A program made the translations under genes and the position numbers. The notes beneath the pieces are model-generated. The model was not told the origin of the DNA, ran no database searches, and saw nothing but the letters and a program-made list of their open reading frames with translations. This document shows positions 13,185 through 15,989 of a stretch of 15,989 nt of DNA, one piece after another (position 1 is the first letter of the stretch; each line of letters starts with the position of its first letter). Source of the DNA: Kmv42 sp040757455 (GTDB lineage: Bacteria > Nitrospirota > Thermodesulfovibrionia > Thermodesulfovibrionales > SM23-35); assembly GCA_040757455.1 (NCBI GenBank), contig JBFLXE010000056.1:1-15989 (forward strand), read 5' to 3'.

Positions 13185-14536
13185 ATTCATATTTTAAACC
13201 CATTGCCATATTGCATGTTTTCATCATATGTATATTATTCATATCTCAAAATGCTTCGGCCGTCGAAGAATATTCCCTTGAGGATCTTTATCGTATAGCC
13301 CTTGAACGCTCTGAAAGAATAATGATATCGGAAGAAGACCTTTATATTTCAGAAAGGGGCAAAGATAAGGCCCTCTCGGCACTCCTTCCCACACTTTCTG
13401 CATTCTGGGATTATACGAAATACAGTGAAGGCAAAACTTCCTCATTTGGAGACAGTTTGATTGTACTTCAGCCAGAATACTCCGCGTTATGGGGCTTGAG
13501 ACTTGACCAATCAATGTCTTTAGGCGGTAGAGAGCTGACTGCTTTCAGGATCTCAAGGGAAAATATTGAGAAGAGCAAATATGATTTATACGCTGTGAGG
13601 GAAGACTATCTTTTTAACGTTGCTTCAGCCTACTATGACGTCCTGAGGGCCCAAAAGGCCCTGGAGATTGCTAGAGTAAACGTTGAGAGACTGAGAAAAC
13701 ACAGGGATGCTGCTTCTATAAGACTGAAAGTTGGTGAAGTGACAAAGACCGATCTTCTGAGAGCCGAGGCTGAGTTATCAGGAGCGCAATCGGAACTGGT
13801 GAGAACAGAGAACGGTCTGAAATTGGCAAAGGCTGTACTGGCGAGAATTGTCGGGTTAAGCGGGGACTATGATCTAAAGGAACCCGACATAAAGAGCCAG
13901 CCGACAGAAGAGTATGTACTTTTGTCTTTGAAGGAGAAAGCCCTATTTGAACGTGCGGAACTAAAATCCGTGAATCTCCAGAAAAAAATTTCCGAAGACC
14001 AGGTTAAGTATGCGCAAGGTGCGTACTGGCCAATACTCTCTCTTGGGGGTGTCTATTCAAGGAGAGAAGAAGACCCTGCCTCCCCATTTTTCCTTAAGGA
14101 GAGCATCTACGGCGTGCTCAACGTAACATTTCCCTTTTTTGAAGGTGGTCTTAGAAGGGCAGAAGTAGGGGAGGCGAAGGCAAGACTGAGGCAAGCGCAG
14201 CTTATCTACGAAGATTTGAAAAAGACAATAAATATAGAGGTTGAAAATGCCTATCTTGATTTTCAGACACAAAAAGGAGTTTTGAAGTCCCTCGAAGACG
14301 AGGTCACATTTGCAAGGGACAACTTCAATTCTATTTCAAGGCAGTATGAATTTGGCCTGGCCGATAGCATAGATGTTATTGATGCCAATACATTACTGCT
14401 CATATCAGAAAGGCAATTGGCAGATGCGAGATACAACTATCAGTTATCTATCTTGAGATTGGAACGGGTGACGGGGGTACTGTTAAAGACAGTCATTGGA
14501 CAGGAATCAAGAGTCGAAAGTCGGAAGCCAGAATAA
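13181..14536 (+). CDS. TolC-family outer-membrane efflux channel
   Basis: The 451-residue protein is the outer-membrane duct of a tripartite efflux pump. A Sec signal peptide spans residues 1-27 (hydrophobic core IAILHVFIICILFIS, cleavage after NASA). Two OEP repeats follow, rich in long coiled helices, for example LRAQKALEIARVNVERLRKHRDAASIRLKVGEVTKTDLLRAEAEL and the related second-half QYEFGLADSIDVIDANTLLLISERQLADARYNY. The beta-strand pieces are near WGLRLDQSMSLGG and YGVLNVTFPFFEGGLRRAE. The ATG overlaps the tetR stop (ATGA), with SD AAGGGGGA. The adaptor gene begins 21 nt after the stop. Length and pattern are typical of the family; substrates are unknown. Confidence 0.92.
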   Translation: MNSYFKPIAILHVFIICILFISQNASAVEEYSLEDLYRIALERSERIMISEEDLYISERGKDKALSALLPTLSAFWDYTKYSEGKTSSFGDSLIVLQPEYSALWGLRLDQSMSLGGRELTAFRISRENIEKSKYDLYAVREDYLFNVASAYYDVLRAQKALEIARVNVERLRKHRDAASIRLKVGEVTKTDLLRAEAELSGAQSELVRTENGLKLAKAVLARIVGLSGDYDLKEPDIKSQPTEEYVLLSLKEKALFERAELKSVNLQKKISEDQVKYAQGAYWPILSLGGVYSRREEDPASPFFLKESIYGVLNVTFPFFEGGLRRAEVGEAKARLRQAQLIYEDLKKTINIEVENAYLDFQTQKGVLKSLEDEVTFARDNFNSISRQYEFGLADSIDVIDANTLLLISERQLADARYNYQLSILRLERVTGVLLKTVIGQESRVESRKPE

Positions 14537-14604
14537 AATATTAGGAGCCAATATAAAATGACACATTCATTCGAACAAGTTCGCTCAAAAGGTCATGAAA
14601 ATTT

Positions 14605-14649
14605 AATCCCCCCTCACCCCCCTTTAGAAAAGGGGGGTGAGGGGGGATT
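14605..14649. repeat. Perfect 21-bp palindrome inside the adaptor coding region
   Basis: The left arm (14605-14625) is AAT, C6, TCA, C6, TTT; the right arm (14629-14649) is its exact reverse complement, with a 3-nt AGA loop. It is read in frame and encodes IPPHPPLEKGGEGGF. It lies about 45 nt after the start codon, where such a stable RNA hairpin should slow translation. This C/G-run palindrome resembles dispersed extragenic palindromes common in some anaerobe genomes. Confidence 0.85.
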
Positions 14650-14812
14650 TGAAAGAGATTATCGGATTAATTATCTATTAATCCTGTGTTGGTGTTTACT
14701 TTTTATAGTATGCTGTCTACTTTTTTTACATGCTTGTAAGAAAAAAGAAGAGAAGACAACGACAGAAAAGGTCATCAATGTGCAGGTTCTGGCTGCAGAG
14801 AAAAAGTCTCTG

Positions 14813-14815
14813 TGA
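14813..14815 (+). other. In-frame TGA codon within the adaptor gene
   Basis: The context is TCT CTG TGA CCT TTT. The frame stays homologous to adaptor proteins on both sides, so a sense codon is expected here; CGA (Arg) or TGG (Trp) is one change away. TGA followed by C is known as a leaky stop context. Other genes in the window end with TGA, so general reassignment is excluded. Confidence 0.85.
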
Positions 14816-15734
14816 CCTTTTGTTAAAACGATCGGCACCCTGAATCCCTATGAAGAAGTCATTCTGAGCGCCGAGGTAGATGGGATATTGAAATCGGTGA
14901 GAGTTGACGAAGGAACCGTAGTTTCAAAAGGATCAGTTCTGGCGACAATTGATGATACCGACTATAGTCTTGAGGTCAAGAGAGCTGAAGCTGCTTTAAA
15001 GCAGGCGGAGGCAACTCTTGCAAATACGCGACTGGAGTTCCAGCGAAAGGAATCTCGTTATAAAGAAGAGCTTGTGACCAGACAGCAGTTCGATGACGTA
15101 TCGACAAGACTTTCCCTTGCTGAAACCGAACTTGAAAGACTGAAAATTGCGCTCTCCCTTGCGAAAGAAAGACTGAAAAAGACAAAAATATATTCACCCC
15201 TTTCAGGTGTCGTAAAAGAAAAAAAGATTTCGGCTGGAGATTACGTTAAAAATGGCACAAATCTTTTTGTCATAATTCAGAACAATCCCATAAAACTCAA
15301 TTTCACCGTCCCGGAAAAAGATGTGGGGAAATTAAATAAAGGACAGGATGTTTTTTTAAGTGTAGACGCTTTTCCGGATAAAGAATTTAGCGGAAAGGTC
15401 AGCATTATTTATCCGTGTCTGGAAGAGAGGACAAGAACTCTTCAGGTTGAAGCCTTGGTGCCAAATCCTCATGAGTTTTTAAAACCAAGTTTTTTCGCTC
15501 ATGTCACACTTTATACGGGAGATGCAAAAGATACAATCGTTGTCCCCGTTACTTCTCTTCTCTATGAAGCGGACAAAGTAAAAGTATTTGTTATTGAAGG
15601 AGATAGGGCGAAGGAGAGGGAAGTTAAGCTTGGAAGTAAGTACAGTGAAGCGATGGAGATCGTGGAGGGACTGAGGGAAGGGGAATCAGTCGTTATTGTC
15701 GGGCAGCAGAATTTGTTTGAAGGAGCAAGAGTGA

Positions 15735-15989
15735 ATGTGGCTCGCTGATACATCGATAAAGCGTCCGGTCTTCGCGACAATGGTCATTATGTTTCTTGTG
15801 ATACTCGGCCTTGTGAGTTATCCAAGGATTGGTGTTGACCTCTTTCCAAAGGTGGAATTTCCCATCGTTAACATCACTACTACACTGAAGGGTGCAAGTC
15901 CTGAAATTATGGATATAGATGTGACTGATAAGATAGAAGGCGCTGTCAACACTATAAATGGCGTAAAAAGTATTAATTCGTCAAGCACA
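15735..15989 (+). CDS. RND efflux transporter (HAE1/AcrB type), 3'-truncated by window edge
   Basis: Only the first 85 residues are visible and the frame is open to the window end; the full protein should have about 1,000 residues. It is the inner-membrane proton-driven pump of the tripartite system. The start MWLADTSIKRPVFATMVIMFLVILGLVSYPRIG has the conserved IKRPVFA and first transmembrane helix. The start of the porter domain follows: DLFPKVEFPIVNITTTLKGASPEIMDIDVTDKIEGAVNTINGVKSINS. The GASPE and G-x-x-x-I-x-S pattern is closer to the MdtB/HAE1 kind than to metal (CzcA) pumps, but this is a weak guess from the N-terminus. The ATG overlaps the end of the adaptor gene by 14 nt, with AAGGAG upstream, so the two are translationally coupled. 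Confidence 0.93.
   Translation, partial: MWLADTSIKRPVFATMVIMFLVILGLVSYPRIGVDLFPKVEFPIVNITTTLKGASPEIMDIDVTDKIEGAVNTINGVKSINSSST

Larger units (their letters stand above)
14558..15748 (+). pseudogene. RND periplasmic adaptor (MFP/HlyD family) with in-frame TGA
   Basis: One reading frame of 396 codons runs from an ATG with SD AGGAG (14543-14547) to a TGA at 15746-15748, but codon 86 (14813-14815) is TGA. Before it: an odd N-terminus partly encoded by a palindrome (residues about 16-34), a hydrophobic segment LLFIVCCLLF and a lipobox-like LHAC (Cys60), so a membrane-anchored lipoprotein. After it the family fold continues: TIGTLNPYEEVILSAEVDGILKSVRVDEGTVVSKG (lipoyl half), a coiled-coil hairpin (about residues 140-215), SPLSGVVKEKKISAGDYV (second lipoyl half), and beta-barrel and membrane-proximal domains ending FEGARVNVAR. 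The rest is undamaged and overlaps the pump gene by 14 nt. The downstream half could start only at a TTG (14888) and would lack an export signal. Nonsense mutation, readthrough or sequencing error remain open. Confidence 0.8.

Noticed and set aside
14813..14815. TGA reassigned to Trp or Gly genome-wide
   Set aside because: The response regulator, winged-helix, tetR and adaptor frames use TGA as their end codon at plausible protein ends.
14888..15748. Downstream half of the adaptor gene as an independent gene starting at TTG
   Set aside because: No SD, and the product would lack any export signal; it is the in-frame continuation of the upstream half.

Overview
The window comes from a Gram-negative (diderm) bacterium using the standard code. 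It carries lpxC for lipid A synthesis, a TolC-type outer-membrane channel and an RND efflux system, and several genes end in TGA. The DNA is moderately AT-rich. The gene mix (an NtrC-type sigma54 activator, an MtaP/MtiP-family phosphorylase, YebC, GlmU-GlmS) and the short heptamer and G/C-palindrome repeats fit Desulfobacterota or Nitrospirota-like lineages. That placement is an impression, not a proof.

Layout. 1-741: 3' part of endonuclease IV (nfo). 742-1599: a winged-helix regulator with a degenerate nucleotidyltransferase domain, driven by a near-consensus sigma70 promoter behind three similar upstream repeats. It is followed by a 20-residue Lys/Ala peptide gene with its own Shine-Dalgarno (SD) sequence and a strong terminator. 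1682-2560 (minus): lpxC, with an exact sigma54-type -24/-12 element just upstream. 2561-2917: divergent control region. 2918-5080: MTA/MTI phosphorylase gene abutting an NtrC-family response regulator gene. 5157-9283: yebC, glmU, glmS (UDP-GlcNAc supply), with two heptamer-repeat arrays around the glmU/glmS junction. 9459-12219: pcrA/uvrD-type helicase, gatC, panD. 12220-12602: non-coding region with a 165-bp inverted-repeat element, then a promoter with a palindromic operator. 12603-15989: tetR, tolC-like, RND adaptor and RND pump genes. The adaptor frame is interrupted by a TGA codon and carries a perfect 21-bp palindrome near its start.

How the genes fit together. GlmS and GlmU make UDP-GlcNAc, the precursor for peptidoglycan and for lipid A; LpxC performs the committed step of lipid A synthesis. 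The sigma54-type element at lpxC and the sigma54 activator encoded divergently from it suggest a local circuit for envelope synthesis; this is inference. The TetR-TolC-adaptor-RND cluster is a classic self-repressed efflux operon, but here the adaptor is either broken, recoded or mis-sequenced.

I found no CRISPR array, tRNA, rRNA, transposase gene or phage gene. The most unusual content is in repeats, regulation and very small genes, not in a large new gene cluster.
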